A stretch of DNA of 24,670 nt, taken from assembly GCA_910578845.1 (NCBI GenBank), contig CAJTSL010000001.1:142366-167035 (forward strand), read 5' to 3'. Shown here one piece after another: positions 1 through 8,419 of this stretch; position 1 is the first letter of the stretch; each line of letters opens with the position of its first letter. The DNA is from an uncultured Lachnospiraceae bacterium (lineage in GTDB: Bacteria; Bacillota; Clostridia; Lachnospirales; Lachnospiraceae). The notes under the pieces are model-generated. The model had not been told where the DNA came from. It was given only the letters and a program-made list of their open reading frames with translations, and searched no databases. The position numbers and the translations under genes are program-made.

Positions 1-6
1 GCATTT

Positions 7-1806
7 ATGCGCCGTTTCCTACAAGAAAATTTACTTATTTTTATGAATAAAACCCAAAATATCCTATCTGCGTATAAGGTAACAATCATTACTTTTATCG
101 TAGTTTCCATATGGGAAGCAGTTTTGTTTATGCTGCCATATGAGTATACTTCCCGTATTCCGTTCGATGAATATTTCATATCACGGATGCTTTCTATTTT
201 TGGTGTTGCATCTGCATTCGTGGAAACTTATTTGGAGAAGCAGACAAGATGGAGGATCTGTGGGTATCTGTTTGCCGCGCTAATCGCAGGGATTGCTGCG
301 TTCGGCTTGGATTTGGGCAAAGAGACACAGATCGGACAGATGAGCGGGAGATTGATCCAAAGTTATGTACAGCGTTTCTTATATGGTTATCTATTATTAT
401 TATGTATCTTTATATTTTATCGTTGTTTGCAGAAGAGCGGGCTTGGATTTGAAGAATATTTAGTTAGGGTATTTCATAATTTTGCCAAGATATTTTTGCT
501 CTATTTTATCTTGTCGTGCAGCGCAATGTTTATTAGTGTTATTATAGAGACGTTATTACTGGAAGATTCTATTTATTTAAGCGGCGCAATCGTGTTTCTT
601 GTCTTGGGCATGTACTTGCTTCCTGCATCTATTGTCGGGTTCAATGATGTTGGCGCAACGCCAAGTAAAGTAATTAATGTGATTGTAAAGTATATTCTTT
701 CGATTGTCACGGTGTGCGCTATGTTTTTTGTCTATCTTTATGTCGTAAAGATTTTGATTCTTTGGGAAATCCCCTCTAATGAGATATTTCCGATCATATC
801 GTTTCTGTTCTGTTTAGGGATGCCGGTCTGGCTCATGGCGGAAAATTATGCCGATGGGACACGCTATTCTTATATGCTTTCTAAATTGCCATATATTTTT
901 GCACCCTTGATTAGCCTGCAATGTTATTCGATAGGCGTTAGGATTTATGAGTATGGCATGACACCGGAACGTTATATTGGGATCTTATTTATTTTATTTG
1001 AAGTCATGGCGGTTTTGGCCTGGCATTTTGGGAAAGGGCGGCGCGATATTCTGGTGCTTATCGCGGGAGCGCTTGTTACGATTGCCTGTTTCCTGCCGGG
1101 CGTTAATATGTATAGAGCATCTAATCTCTGGCAAAAAGCATATCTGGTGCGTTACTATCAGGATGTTAACGATGGTAGGACGCTTTCTGGATTGGAGTAT
1201 AAGCGTCTTGTAGGTGCTTATGAGTATTTGAAGAAAAATCCGGAAATGTCGCAGACAGTTGAAACGTATGATATTTTTGAAGAGGAATTTGCGAAGAATT
1301 TAAACTTGCAAAATAAGGAAGAGATGGATTTAACGCAGTATGAGACTTATAGCGTCCATTGCTGCCAGATGGTAGGAGAGTTAGATATTCGTGATTATAC
1401 GAAATTGTCGATGCTCAATCAAAGTGAATGCTATAATAATAGGAGTAATGAGAAAATTGTTGTTGTTTTTCCGACGGAGGATGGCATAGAACGGATTGAG
1501 GACGGAGAAGGCGTTGATGTGGATTTTTCCCGTTTTCAGTTTATTGCGCGTGGGACAGGAGAAGCTATAACCGTAGATTTGAATGAATTTGTAAGAAAAT
1601 GTATGGCTTATGAAGAAGCGCACCCGGATGCGGATTCGGAGGAGGAAAGTAAGGAAATGAAGCCATATAGTCAGATTCGGATTGATGACGAAACGATATT
1701 GTGGCTGAACCATTTCGAATGCAAATACCAGAAAGGGATGAAAGACGGGAACCCCTATTTCGAATGGAGAAACATAAACGTAAGTGGGATTTTATTACGA
1801 GAATAA
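7..1806 (+). CDS. DUF4153-like polytopic membrane protein
   Basis: The 599-residue product has roughly ten hydrophobic segments between about residues 20 and 375, followed by a soluble, acidic C-terminal part of about 220 residues. The motif pattern around residues 300-325 (an RIYEYGMTPERY stretch followed by another membrane helix) resembles the DUF4153 family, whose function is not known. The reading frame is open to the window's left edge, so the start is uncertain. ATG at 7 is the first in frame, and a second ATG at 43 (MNKTQN) is possible; neither has a clear Shine-Dalgarno sequence in view. The gene ends 87 bases before the next plus-strand gene. That gap contains a small perfect inverted repeat (1825-1831 with 1842-1848) without a T-tract. 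The family call rests on remembered motif resemblance and is moderately sure; membrane location is well supported. Confidence 0.75.
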   Translation: MRRFLQENLLIFMNKTQNILSAYKVTIITFIVVSIWEAVLFMLPYEYTSRIPFDEYFISRMLSIFGVASAFVETYLEKQTRWRICGYLFAALIAGIAAFGLDLGKETQIGQMSGRLIQSYVQRFLYGYLLLLCIFIFYRCLQKSGLGFEEYLVRVFHNFAKIFLLYFILSCSAMFISVIIETLLLEDSIYLSGAIVFLVLGMYLLPASIVGFNDVGATPSKVINVIVKYILSIVTVCAMFFVYLYVVKILILWEIPSNEIFPIISFLFCLGMPVWLMAENYADGTRYSYMLSKLPYIFAPLISLQCYSIGVRIYEYGMTPERYIGILFILFEVMAVLAWHFGKGRRDILVLIAGALVTIACFLPGVNMYRASNLWQKAYLVRYYQDVNDGRTLSGLEYKRLVGAYEYLKKNPEMSQTVETYDIFEEEFAKNLNLQNKEEMDLTQYETYSVHCCQMVGELDIRDYTKLSMLNQSECYNNRSNEKIVVVFPTEDGIERIEDGEGVDVDFSRFQFIARGTGEAITVDLNEFVRKCMAYEEAHPDADSEEESKEMKPYSQIRIDDETILWLNHFECKYQKGMKDGNPYFEWRNINVSGILLRE

Positions 1807-1892
1807 GCATGACCGGAGTATTTGTAATGCCGTAAGGCGTTGGCATTATGGAGGCAATGTGACCAAAACGGTTTAATGAGAGGACAGAAAAT

Positions 1893-2603
1893 ATGCGGGA
1901 AGCAATAGAGAATGCAAAGTTATATGAAATAAATGATATGGTCAAAATTGGCGCAAATGATTGCCTGGGATGCCATGCATGCTGTCAGGGGATGGGAGAA
2001 TCTATTGTTCTTGACGCTTATGATATCTGGCAATTAGAAACACATTTACATACTACTTTTGCCGGATTGCTGCAAGAGACGGTAGCGTTACATGTGTCGG
2101 ATGGCTTGATCTTACCTAGTTTGAAAATGCAGGCAAGCAAGGAGCAATGTGGGTTCTTAACGACAGAAGGAAGATGTGGCATTCACGATTTCCGGCCAGG
2201 GCTTTGCAGGCTCTTTCCGTTAGGAAGACATTATGAGGATGGGAAGTTATTCTACTTTCTGTTAGAAGGCGCCTGTCCAGTTAGTCAGCATACGAAAATG
2301 AAAGTTAAGAAGTGGCTGTCGGTACCGGATAGTAGAAAATATGAAGAATTTTTAGTGACATGGCATGATCTGCGCAAAGGTCTGCAAACTAAATTGACGG
2401 CTGTATTGGAACAGGAGGAAGGAGAGGTTCTCAAAGGAGATGGCAGCGTGCCGGATATAGAGACGGAGAAAATGGAGTGGGTGAAAAAAGTCAATATGAA
2501 TCTGCTGCACATTTTCTATGAGCTGCCATATGAGCCGGAAGATTTTTACGGACAGTTTGCCATGCGTATGCGAGCATTTGAGGAAGCAGTGTGGAGTAAG
2601 TGA
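1893..2603 (+). CDS. YkgJ-family cysteine-cluster protein
   Basis: This is a 236-residue soluble protein. An N-terminal cluster has cysteines at residues 24, 27, 30 and 31 (CLGCHACC). Further cysteines lie at 86, 95, 105 and 128, in the contexts QCGFL, GRCGIHDFRPGLCRLFPLGR and GACP. This order is the signature of the YkgJ/CxxCxxCC family, thought to bind a zinc ion or an iron-sulfur cluster. Its biochemical role is not established. The C-terminal third (residues 140-236) is helical and less conserved. The start at 1893 has an upstream AGAGGA-type ribosome binding site at suitable spacing. The gene could be cotranscribed with the upstream membrane protein, since no convincing terminator separates them. 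The palindrome just after its stop may slow or end transcription. Confidence 0.88.
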   Translation: MREAIENAKLYEINDMVKIGANDCLGCHACCQGMGESIVLDAYDIWQLETHLHTTFAGLLQETVALHVSDGLILPSLKMQASKEQCGFLTTEGRCGIHDFRPGLCRLFPLGRHYEDGKLFYFLLEGACPVSQHTKMKVKKWLSVPDSRKYEEFLVTWHDLRKGLQTKLTAVLEQEEGEVLKGDGSVPDIETEKMEWVKKVNMNLLHIFYELPYEPEDFYGQFAMRMRAFEEAVWSK

Positions 2604-2611
2604 AATATAGG

Positions 2612-2725
2612 TTGAAAAATCATAGATTTTTCAATCTGCAATTTGAGTCAGAGCCGATGATATGCCTTGACCGCAGCCGGAAATTTGAGATTTCCGACGC
2701 GCGTCAGAGCAGGAACTGCTCTGAC
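2612..2725. repeat. Block of three perfect palindromes
   Basis: Three perfect inverted repeats lie in tandem between the YkgJ-like gene and the oxidoreductase. The first is 10 bp with a 3-base loop (2612-2621 with 2625-2634). The second is 7 bp with a 5-base loop (2678-2684 with 2690-2696). The third is 10 bp with a 3-base loop (2703-2712 with 2716-2725). The octamer GTCAGAGC at 2647-2654 repeats the left arm of the third palindrome. It could therefore pair with 2718-2725 instead, enclosing the second hairpin. No T-tract follows the GC-rich third hairpin, so it is not a standard terminator. The organisation resembles small non-coding intergenic repeats (MITE- or REP-like), but copy number cannot be judged here. 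Confidence 0.6.
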
Positions 2726-2782
2726 ATAGGGATTAGGTGTATAGATCTTACAAATTATATAATGAATGAAGGAGGACATCAC

Positions 2783-3763
2783 ATGAAAATTGGGATTATA
2801 GGAGCAGGTCATATTGCAGAGACAGTGGCGTATACGATGGAGATGCTTACGGAAGCGGAATGTTATGCTGTTGCCTCGAGGAGCCTCGACAAAGCACAGG
2901 CATTTGCCAGGCGGCATGGTTTTCAGAAAGCATATGGTTCTTATGAGGAGCTGTTAGCGGATGAGAGTGTGGAATTAGTATATATTGCGACGCCACATTC
3001 CCATCACTACCAGAATATGAAGCAATGCATAGCAGCCGGGAAACATGTGTTATGTGAGAAGTCATTTACTGTAAACACGCAACAGGCAGAAGAAATTTTC
3101 CGTCTGGCAGAAGAAAAAGGCGTGCTGGTAACGGAAGCCATCTGGACAAGGTATATGCCATCGAGAAAAATCATCAATGATTTGCTTGCAGAGGGCATGA
3201 TCGGGGAAGTGAAGACATTGACTGCCAACCTGGACTATGCCGTTTATGAAAAGGAACGCATCATCCGGCCAGAGCTTGCCGGCGGTGCCTTGTTAGACGT
3301 AGGGATTTACCCTCTGAATTTTGCGCTGATGCATTTTGGCAATAAAATTGCCAAGCAACAATCGGTTGTACATTTGACGGATACGGGAGTGGACGGACAG
3401 AATGTCATGACGTTATCTTATGAGGATGGCAGGCTTGCCGTTTTAACATCCGGCATTTATGGTCTCTCTGACAGACAGGGGATTTTCTATGGCGCAACAG
3501 GATATCTGGTGGTGGATAATATTAACAATCCTCTGGAAGTAAGGATATATGGCAAAGACCATAAGCTGGCGAAGACCATCCCGATGCCGGAGCAGATTAA
3601 CGGATATGAGTATGAAATCCTGGAAGCAATAGCATGTATACAAAAAGGTGAGACACAATGCCCGTCCATGCCACATGAAGATACGTTAGAAGTGTTACGG
3701 ATGATGGATGGACTCCGCAGGGAGTGGGGCATCTGTTACCCTGCGGAAATTGAGAGCCTTTAA
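2783..3763 (+). CDS. Gfo/Idh/MocA family oxidoreductase
   Basis: This 326-residue product is a NAD(P)-dependent oxidoreductase of the Gfo/Idh/MocA family, probably acting on a sugar, polyol or related carbonyl compound; the substrate is not predictable. The N-terminal Rossmann motif GIIGAGHIAE (residues 4-13) binds the dinucleotide. The family EK dipeptide with catalytic lysine appears in HVLCEKSF (K93). The C-terminal alpha/beta domain contains GGALLDVGIYPLN, carrying the conserved D-x-G-x-Y/H pattern. Overall it resembles dihydrodiol-dehydrogenase-like members. The start at 2783 is chosen because GGAGG lies at 2771-2775. The frame is open upstream to 2600, but that extension would translate the palindromic block and has no family homology. 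The stop codon overlaps that of the convergent potD gene (shared TTAA at 3760-3763). Confidence 0.92.
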   Translation: MKIGIIGAGHIAETVAYTMEMLTEAECYAVASRSLDKAQAFARRHGFQKAYGSYEELLADESVELVYIATPHSHHYQNMKQCIAAGKHVLCEKSFTVNTQQAEEIFRLAEEKGVLVTEAIWTRYMPSRKIINDLLAEGMIGEVKTLTANLDYAVYEKERIIRPELAGGALLDVGIYPLNFALMHFGNKIAKQQSVVHLTDTGVDGQNVMTLSYEDGRLAVLTSGIYGLSDRQGIFYGATGYLVVDNINNPLEVRIYGKDHKLAKTIPMPEQINGYEYEILEAIACIQKGETQCPSMPHEDTLEVLRMMDGLRREWGICYPAEIESL

Positions 3764-4815
3764 TAAGATTTTACTTCTTTCCAGAGCTCATTATATAATG
3801 TATCGCCATCCTCGCCCAAGTAAACGTAACTTTCCAGATTGTCATATTGTGTGAGATCTGGAAAGGCAATGGGCGAATTTCTGATTTCTTCATCCTCAAT
3901 CAATGCCCTGGCGGTATCATTGGGGGTGGAGTAGGTGATATATTCGAAATTTTTCAGGGCAATATCAGCGCGGCACATGAAATCAATGAACTTTTCGGCG
4001 TTTTCCTTATTCGGTGCATCTTTTAAGATGACCCAGGAATCAATCCACACATTTGTGCCTTCTTCGGGGATGGCATATTCTAAATCAGGGTTTTCATATT
4101 GCGTATAGATAGCTTCGCCCGAATAGATGACGCCGATTGCCGCTTCGCCGCCGATCATTTTGTCGCGCACCTGATCGATGACATATGCTTGTACGAGAGG
4201 CTTTTGGGCAATCAGAGCTTCTTTTGCTTTTTGTAGCTCATCGGGATTAAGCGTATTCATGGAATAACCGAGAGTTTTCTCCGCTACCATAAAGGCGTCG
4301 CGGACGGAATCCTGCATGAGGATCTCGTCTTTGTACGTTTCGTCCCAAAGCTGTGCCCAGCTTGTGATTGGCTCATCTACCATTGTCTTATTATAGAGAA
4401 TGCCTACCGTTCCCCAACAATAAGGGACGGAGTAACGGTTACCTTGATCAAAAGCCTGGGACTGCTCCCAATACCAAGCGCCAATATTGGCTTTGGCATT
4501 GGGGATTTTACTGTAATCCAGTTCCATTAATAAATCGTTTTCTATCATTTTGTGGATCATATAATCAGAAGGGCAGACAACGTCATACGCTGCGGCACCG
4601 GCTTCTATTTTCGGGAACATTGTTTCATTTGTCTCGAACTCATCATAGATGACTTTAATGCCAGTCTCTTCTTCAAACATGTCAAGTGTGTCAGGGTCTA
4701 CATATTCCCCCCAGTTATAGACGATGACGACCCCGTTTTCACCGCTTTGTGAGCCGCAGCCGCCTAATAAGATGCATGAAAGCGCTGCACAGAAGAAAGT
4801 AAGTTTTTTATACAT
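3760..4815 (-). CDS. potD: Spermidine/putrescine ABC transporter substrate-binding lipoprotein
   Basis: This is the 351-residue extracellular binding component of a PotABCD polyamine importer. It has a short basic N-terminus, a hydrophobic segment and a lipobox LLGGC with cysteine 20 as the predicted lipidated residue, so it should be tethered to the outer face of the membrane. The mature part begins with VVIVYNWGEYVDPDTLDMFE, the classic start of PotD/PotF-type proteins, and the length matches the family. A GAGGG ribosome binding site precedes the ATG by about nine bases. It is the last gene of the minus-strand operon, separated from potC by 121 bases that contain an inverted repeat. Spermidine versus putrescine preference cannot be read from sequence by eye. 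Confidence 0.95.
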   Translation of the reverse strand: MYKKLTFFCAALSCILLGGCGSQSGENGVVIVYNWGEYVDPDTLDMFEEETGIKVIYDEFETNETMFPKIEAGAAAYDVVCPSDYMIHKMIENDLLMELDYSKIPNAKANIGAWYWEQSQAFDQGNRYSVPYCWGTVGILYNKTMVDEPITSWAQLWDETYKDEILMQDSVRDAFMVAEKTLGYSMNTLNPDELQKAKEALIAQKPLVQAYVIDQVRDKMIGGEAAIGVIYSGEAIYTQYENPDLEYAIPEEGTNVWIDSWVILKDAPNKENAEKFIDFMCRADIALKNFEYITYSTPNDTARALIEDEEIRNSPIAFPDLTQYDNLESYVYLGEDGDTLYNELWKEVKSY

Positions 4816-4872
4816 GATTTATATCCCTCGCTAATGATTCCCCTATTTCCTAAATATTGTTTCCCAACATGG

Positions 4873-4917
4873 ATTCCCGTGGGCAGCGAGCCAGGCAGAC
4901 AAGCTTACGACGGGAAT
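4873..4917 (-). repeat. Inverted repeat between potC and potD
   Basis: A perfect 8-bp inverted repeat (ATTCCCGT at 4873-4880 with ACGGGAAT at 4910-4917) encloses 29 bases in the only sizeable gap of the pot operon. There is no T-tract on either strand, so a full terminator is unlikely. It may be an RNA processing or stabilising structure, or only a weak pause site. Confidence 0.4.
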
Positions 4918-4936
4918 ATGGCCTACATTATGAACA

Positions 4937-5713
4937 TCATAAAACTGCATCCTGCTTCTTATCAGGCGCTGCGTTCACCAGGAAAAGCAGGACTAATACC
5001 GTTACGAAAATAATCGTCGAGAGTGCATACATTTCAGGTTTAATGCCTTTTTTGACTTCTGTATATATTTTCGTAGACAACGTGTCAATCCCTGCGCCTT
5101 TTGTAAAATGCGTGATGATAAAGTCATCCAAAGACATAGTGAATGCCATCAGAAACCCGGACAGGATGCCCGGAGCCAAATCTGGCAGCATTACTTTGAA
5201 AAAGGCAGTGATATGAGAAGCGCCCAAATCCAGGGCCGCTTCGTATACGCTTGGATTAAACTGCTTCATCTTTGGCATGATGCATAAAATGACGTATGGG
5301 ATATTGAAGGTAATATGGGAAAGCAATATCGTCCCAAATCCGAACCGCAATCCGAAACTGATGAATAATAGCATCAGGGAGATTCCTGTCACAATGTCTG
5401 CGTTCAACATAGGAATATTCGTAACGCCCATGAGGACGGCTCTCGTCCTGCGCTTCATATTGTTCATGGCAACACACGAGATCGTGCCGATTACAGTTGC
5501 GGCAAGAGCGGAGAGGAGCGCAATCAATAAAGTCATGCCAAGAGCCTGTAAAATCGTTTCATCCTGAAAAAGAGAAACATACCATTTTACTGTAAACCCA
5601 CCCCATTTTGACCTTGTTTTGCTCGCATTAAAAGAAAGCACGATAAGCGTTCCGATCGGCGCATATAGAAACAGGAAAATAAGCGCTACATAAATTTTCT
5701 TTGCGAATTTCAT
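4937..5713 (-). CDS. potC: Spermidine/putrescine ABC transporter permease PotC
   Basis: This 258-residue inner-membrane permease has about six transmembrane helices. The cytoplasmic EAA loop reads EAALDLGASHITAFFKVMLP, followed by PGILSGFLMAFTMSLDDFIIT, which is typical of PotC/PotI proteins. It should pair with PotB to form the channel energised by PotA. The length is normal for the family. The ATG at 5713 follows a GGAA-type ribosome binding site and lies 11 to 13 bases after the potB stop, consistent with cotranscription. Confidence 0.95.
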   Translation of the reverse strand: MKFAKKIYVALIFLFLYAPIGTLIVLSFNASKTRSKWGGFTVKWYVSLFQDETILQALGMTLLIALLSALAATVIGTISCVAMNNMKRRTRAVLMGVTNIPMLNADIVTGISLMLLFISFGLRFGFGTILLSHITFNIPYVILCIMPKMKQFNPSVYEAALDLGASHITAFFKVMLPDLAPGILSGFLMAFTMSLDDFIITHFTKGAGIDTLSTKIYTEVKKGIKPEMYALSTIIFVTVLVLLFLVNAAPDKKQDAVL

Positions 5714-5726
5714 TTTGTGTTCCTTT

Positions 5727-6527
5727 CTATTCCTTTTCTAACAGGGCGGTGACTAGCATATTGATGATAATGAAGATCATTAAAACGATGGATAGACCAC
5801 TGCCCAGATGCCAGTTGCTTGCCTGCGTGAATTCCTGCTCAATCACATTGCCGATTAGTAGTACTTTGCTCCCGCCAAGCAGTGTGCTAATGACAAAAGT
5901 TGTCAGGGCAGGCACAAAGACCATCGTTACGCCGCTGATAATGCCGGGTACCGACAATGGCAGGATGATACGGAAAAAGGTCTGTATTTTGTTTGCGCCT
6001 AGATCTTTTGCCGCATTGATGATATTCTCATCTATTTTGGCGAGCGCATTGTATAGTGGCAATACCATAAAGGGCAGGAAATTATATACCATGCCAAGCA
6101 CTATGGCATAGGAAGTATTGATAATCCGAAGCGGCGGCAATCCCAGGAAAGAAAGGATACCGTTGATGACCCCGGTTTTCTCTAATAAAGTCTGCCATGC
6201 GAGGGTGCGCAATAAAAAGTTCATCCACATAGGCAGAATGAAGATCAAGATGATAAAACCTGTTTGGTTCCCTTTCTTACCTGCTAATATCATAGCTAAC
6301 GGGTAGGCAAGAAGAAAACATAATATCGTGCTGATCAAAGACAGCAGTAAGGAACGCCATAATGCTTTTGCATGTCCGACAGACGCGATGGCGAGGATGT
6401 TTTCCATAGTGAACGCGCCACTTTTATCGGTCAGCCCGTAGTAGAAAATCATACAAAGCGGTATGATAATGAAGAGAGCAGACCAGAGAACATAAGGCGC
6501 GGCAAGGATGTTTTTCTTATATTTCAA
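5727..6527 (-). CDS. potB: Spermidine/putrescine ABC transporter permease PotB
   Basis: This permease of about 266 residues pairs with PotC. It has an N-terminal transmembrane helix starting ILAAPYVLWSALFIIIPL, about six helices in all, and the EAA loop AAKDLGANKIQTFFRIILPL near residue 185. The start is ambiguous. An ATG at 6545 would give MRRRSP at the N-terminus, but those codons are the GAGGAGG ribosome binding site itself (6537-6543). A TTG at 6527 sits nine bases after that site and gives MKYKKNIL, so TTG is preferred here. Either choice overlaps the 3' end of potA (by 11 or 29 bases), which implies translational coupling. Confidence 0.93.
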   Translation of the reverse strand: MKYKKNILAAPYVLWSALFIIIPLCMIFYYGLTDKSGAFTMENILAIASVGHAKALWRSLLLSLISTILCFLLAYPLAMILAGKKGNQTGFIILIFILPMWMNFLLRTLAWQTLLEKTGVINGILSFLGLPPLRIINTSYAIVLGMVYNFLPFMVLPLYNALAKIDENIINAAKDLGANKIQTFFRIILPLSVPGIISGVTMVFVPALTTFVISTLLGGSKVLLIGNVIEQEFTQASNWHLGSGLSIVLMIFIIINMLVTALLEKE

Positions 6528-7590
6528 TGGCGATCGCCTCCTCATCTTCCGATTCCGGTTTGTTCATAATCTGGATATTGAACGGGTCTACTTTGATGCC
6601 GACTTCTTTTCCCACAGGAGATAAGACAGTGGAGTGTACGAGCCATTCAAACCCATTAGCCATTACTTCCATTTCGTAGTGAACGCCTTTGAAGATTAAG
6701 TGGGTCACAACGCCTTTGATAGTGCCGCATTCCGGTTCTACCAATTCCACGTCTTCCGGGCGGATGACGACATCGACCGGTTTTTTCGTGCCAAATCCCG
6801 TATCGACACAGGCAAATCTTGCACCTAAGATTTCTACTAATTTATCTTGGATCATCGTAGCGGCAATAATATTGCTGTCACCGATAAAATCCGCCACAAA
6901 AGCGTTCTCCGGCTCATTATAGATGGATTCGGGAGAGCCGATCTGCTGGATGTATCCCTGGTTCATGACGACAATCGTATCGGACATTGTAAGCGCTTCT
7001 TCCTGGTCATGCGTAACATAGATGAATGTAATGCCAAGTTCATTCTTCATGCGGATTAGCTCATATTGCATTTCCTGGCGCAGCTTTAAATCCAGCGCGC
7101 CAAGCGGCTCGTCTAAGAGCAGCACTTTTGGCTCATTGACGATTGCCCTGGCAATGGCGATACGCTGTTGCTGTCCGCCGCTTAAAGAATCGGGCATGCG
7201 CTTCTCATAACCTTCCAGATTGACGAGCTTTAGGGCATATTTAATTTTATCGTCAATATAGCTTTTGGGCTTATTTTTGATTTTGAGGCCAAATGCGATA
7301 TTCTCGGCGATTGTCATATGCGTAAAAAGGGCGTACTTCTGGAAGACAGTATTTAAATGTCTTTTGTTAGGCGGGACATTGGTAATGTCGGCGCCGTCGA
7401 AAATAACCTTTCCTGTATCGGGATTCACGAATCCCCCAAGGATGCGCAGCGTTGTCGTCTTGCCGCAGCCGCTTGGCCCGAGCAAGGTCATGAATTCATT
7501 TTCATGAATGTTAAGGGACAAATCGTCCAAGACCATTTGTCCGTCAAAAGATTTTGAAATATGTTCTAACTTGATCAATTCTTTTTGCAT
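6517..7590 (-). CDS. potA: Spermidine/putrescine ABC transporter ATPase PotA
   Basis: This is the 357-residue ATPase subunit of the polyamine importer. The ABC domain contains Walker A GPSGCGKTT (residues 38-46), a Q-loop around FQKYALF, signature LSGGQQQR (136-143), Walker B LLLDEP (157-162) and the switch histidine in YVTHDQEEAL. Residues from about 240 to 340 form the regulatory TOBE/OB-like domain found in PotA and MalK, with VVIRPEDVEL as a landmark. The ribosome binding site AGGAGGG overlaps the stop codon of the upstream regulator, so the regulator and potA are likely translated from one transcript. The potB start lies inside the end of this gene. Confidence 0.96.
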   Translation of the reverse strand: MQKELIKLEHISKSFDGQMVLDDLSLNIHENEFMTLLGPSGCGKTTTLRILGGFVNPDTGKVIFDGADITNVPPNKRHLNTVFQKYALFTHMTIAENIAFGLKIKNKPKSYIDDKIKYALKLVNLEGYEKRMPDSLSGGQQQRIAIARAIVNEPKVLLLDEPLGALDLKLRQEMQYELIRMKNELGITFIYVTHDQEEALTMSDTIVVMNQGYIQQIGSPESIYNEPENAFVADFIGDSNIIAATMIQDKLVEILGARFACVDTGFGTKKPVDVVIRPEDVELVEPECGTIKGVVTHLIFKGVHYEMEVMANGFEWLVHSTVLSPVGKEVGIKVDPFNIQIMNKPESEDEEAIAIEI

Positions 7591-7602
7591 TGGTAAGCCC
7601 TC

Positions 7603-8160
7603 CTAGAAGCCGGGCGGGGTGCTGACCCAAAGAAAGACAGCGCCTGCCTTTCCGCCTGCTTTAATATAATGCTCGGAATCCGGCCTGAAGTAGAAGGATT
7701 CCCCTTTTTTTGCTTTGATTGTCCTGTCGCCGAGAATGATAGAAATCGTTCCAGATAGCACGTAACCGAATTCCTCGCCTTCATGCGCGATATCACGGTA
7801 AGTGGAGCCGCCCGCCTCTAGCGTGACCCGGATTGGCTCCATCATGTTTTTCTGGGCATTCGGGATAATCCATTCTATTGTGTTATGTAATTCCTCATCA
7901 TGCTTCTCAAAATAGTCTTCGTTCCCGAATACAATCTGTTCCTCAGACTGCTCTGTGAAGAAATCTTTCAGATCTGTCCCCAGACATTGCAGGATATCGA
8001 CAAGAGTAGCAATGGAAGGTGATGTCAGATCGTTTTCTAACTGGCTGATAAAGCTTTTGGACAGTTCGCATCGGTCGGCAAGCTCTTCCTGGGTCAGTCC
8101 TTTTTTGTTCCGCAGTTCTTTGATTTTATTACCGATTTCTATTTTACCGGATGAATCCAT
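7603..8160 (-). CDS. XRE-cupin transcriptional regulator of the pot operon
   Basis: The 185-residue protein joins an N-terminal helix-turn-helix of the XRE/HTH_3 type (about residues 8-63, KIKELRNKKGLTQEELA then LSKSFISQLE) to a C-terminal cupin_2 barrel (about residues 105-185, with HEGEEFGYVLSG and GESFYFRPDSEHYI). Cupin-XRE regulators commonly bind a small ligand in the barrel. A polyamine or related metabolite is inferred here because the gene heads a potABCD operon. ATG at 8160 is chosen over an upstream ATG at 8265. It has an AAAGGA ribosome binding site, the HTH then begins at the usual distance, and the longer version would translate the promoter and operator. It is probably autoregulatory through the motifs at 8193-8218. 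Confidence 0.92.
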   Translation of the reverse strand: MDSSGKIEIGNKIKELRNKKGLTQEELADRCELSKSFISQLENDLTSPSIATLVDILQCLGTDLKDFFTEQSEEQIVFGNEDYFEKHDEELHNTIEWIIPNAQKNMMEPIRVTLEAGGSTYRDIAHEGEEFGYVLSGTISIILGDRTIKAKKGESFYFRPDSEHYIKAGGKAGAVFLWVSTPPGF

Positions 8161-8192
8161 AACTAAAAATTCCTTTCTTAGGTCAGTGATAA

Positions 8193-8218
8193 TAAACTTT
8201 AAGTTTACTAACACTAAA
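8193..8218. promoter_or_regulatory. Operator-like GTTTA/TAAAC array of the pot regulon
   Basis: A 15-bp perfect palindrome (TAAACTT-T-AAGTTTA at 8193-8207) is followed by another half-site (TAAAC at about 8213-8218). This gives three GTTTA-type half-sites in alternating orientation. They lie roughly 10 to 35 bases downstream of the predicted transcription start and upstream of the regulator's start codon. That position fits repression of the operon by its own first gene product. Binding itself is inferred. Confidence 0.55.
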
Positions 8219-8233
8219 CATACACTTTCACCT

Positions 8234-8261
8234 ATTATACATATGTGGCAGGAAATGTCAA
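8234..8261 (-). promoter_or_regulatory. Sigma-A-type promoter of the regulator-potABCD operon
   Basis: On the minus strand a perfect TTGACA (plus coordinates 8256-8261) is separated by 16 bases from a perfect TATAAT (8234-8239). Transcription should start near 8227, about 65 bases before the regulator's ATG. Confidence 0.85.
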
Positions 8262-8330
8262 GCATTTGTGCATAGAAAAAGAGTTAAGGATTCTTCGAGA
8301 GAGGGGGGAGTGGCAATGACAAAAACTTTA

Positions 8331-8359
8331 TTGCCTGATATGGGAAATAGCTGTATAAT
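8331..8359 (+). promoter_or_regulatory. Promoter of the ATPase-TPR module
   Basis: TTGCCT at 8331-8336 and a perfect TATAAT at 8354-8359 are separated by 17 bases. The predicted start near 8366 leaves a short leader before the ATG at 8420. The module therefore has its own promoter, divergent from the pot operon. Confidence 0.75.
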
Positions 8360-8419
8360 GAGGGGGAAAGAATAAAGTTATCTGGTTAGGTAATATTGGA
8401 AAAGTGCAGGGAGGAACAT

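Noticed and set aside
1565..1945. 126-residue antisense open frame across the end of the DUF4153-like gene and the YkgJ-like start
   Set aside because: It overlaps two well-supported genes and shows no domain or initiation signal.
2600..2782. N-terminal extension of the oxidoreductase reading frame
   Set aside because: It would translate the palindromic intergenic block. The Rossmann motif begins right after ATG 2783, which has a GGAGG site.
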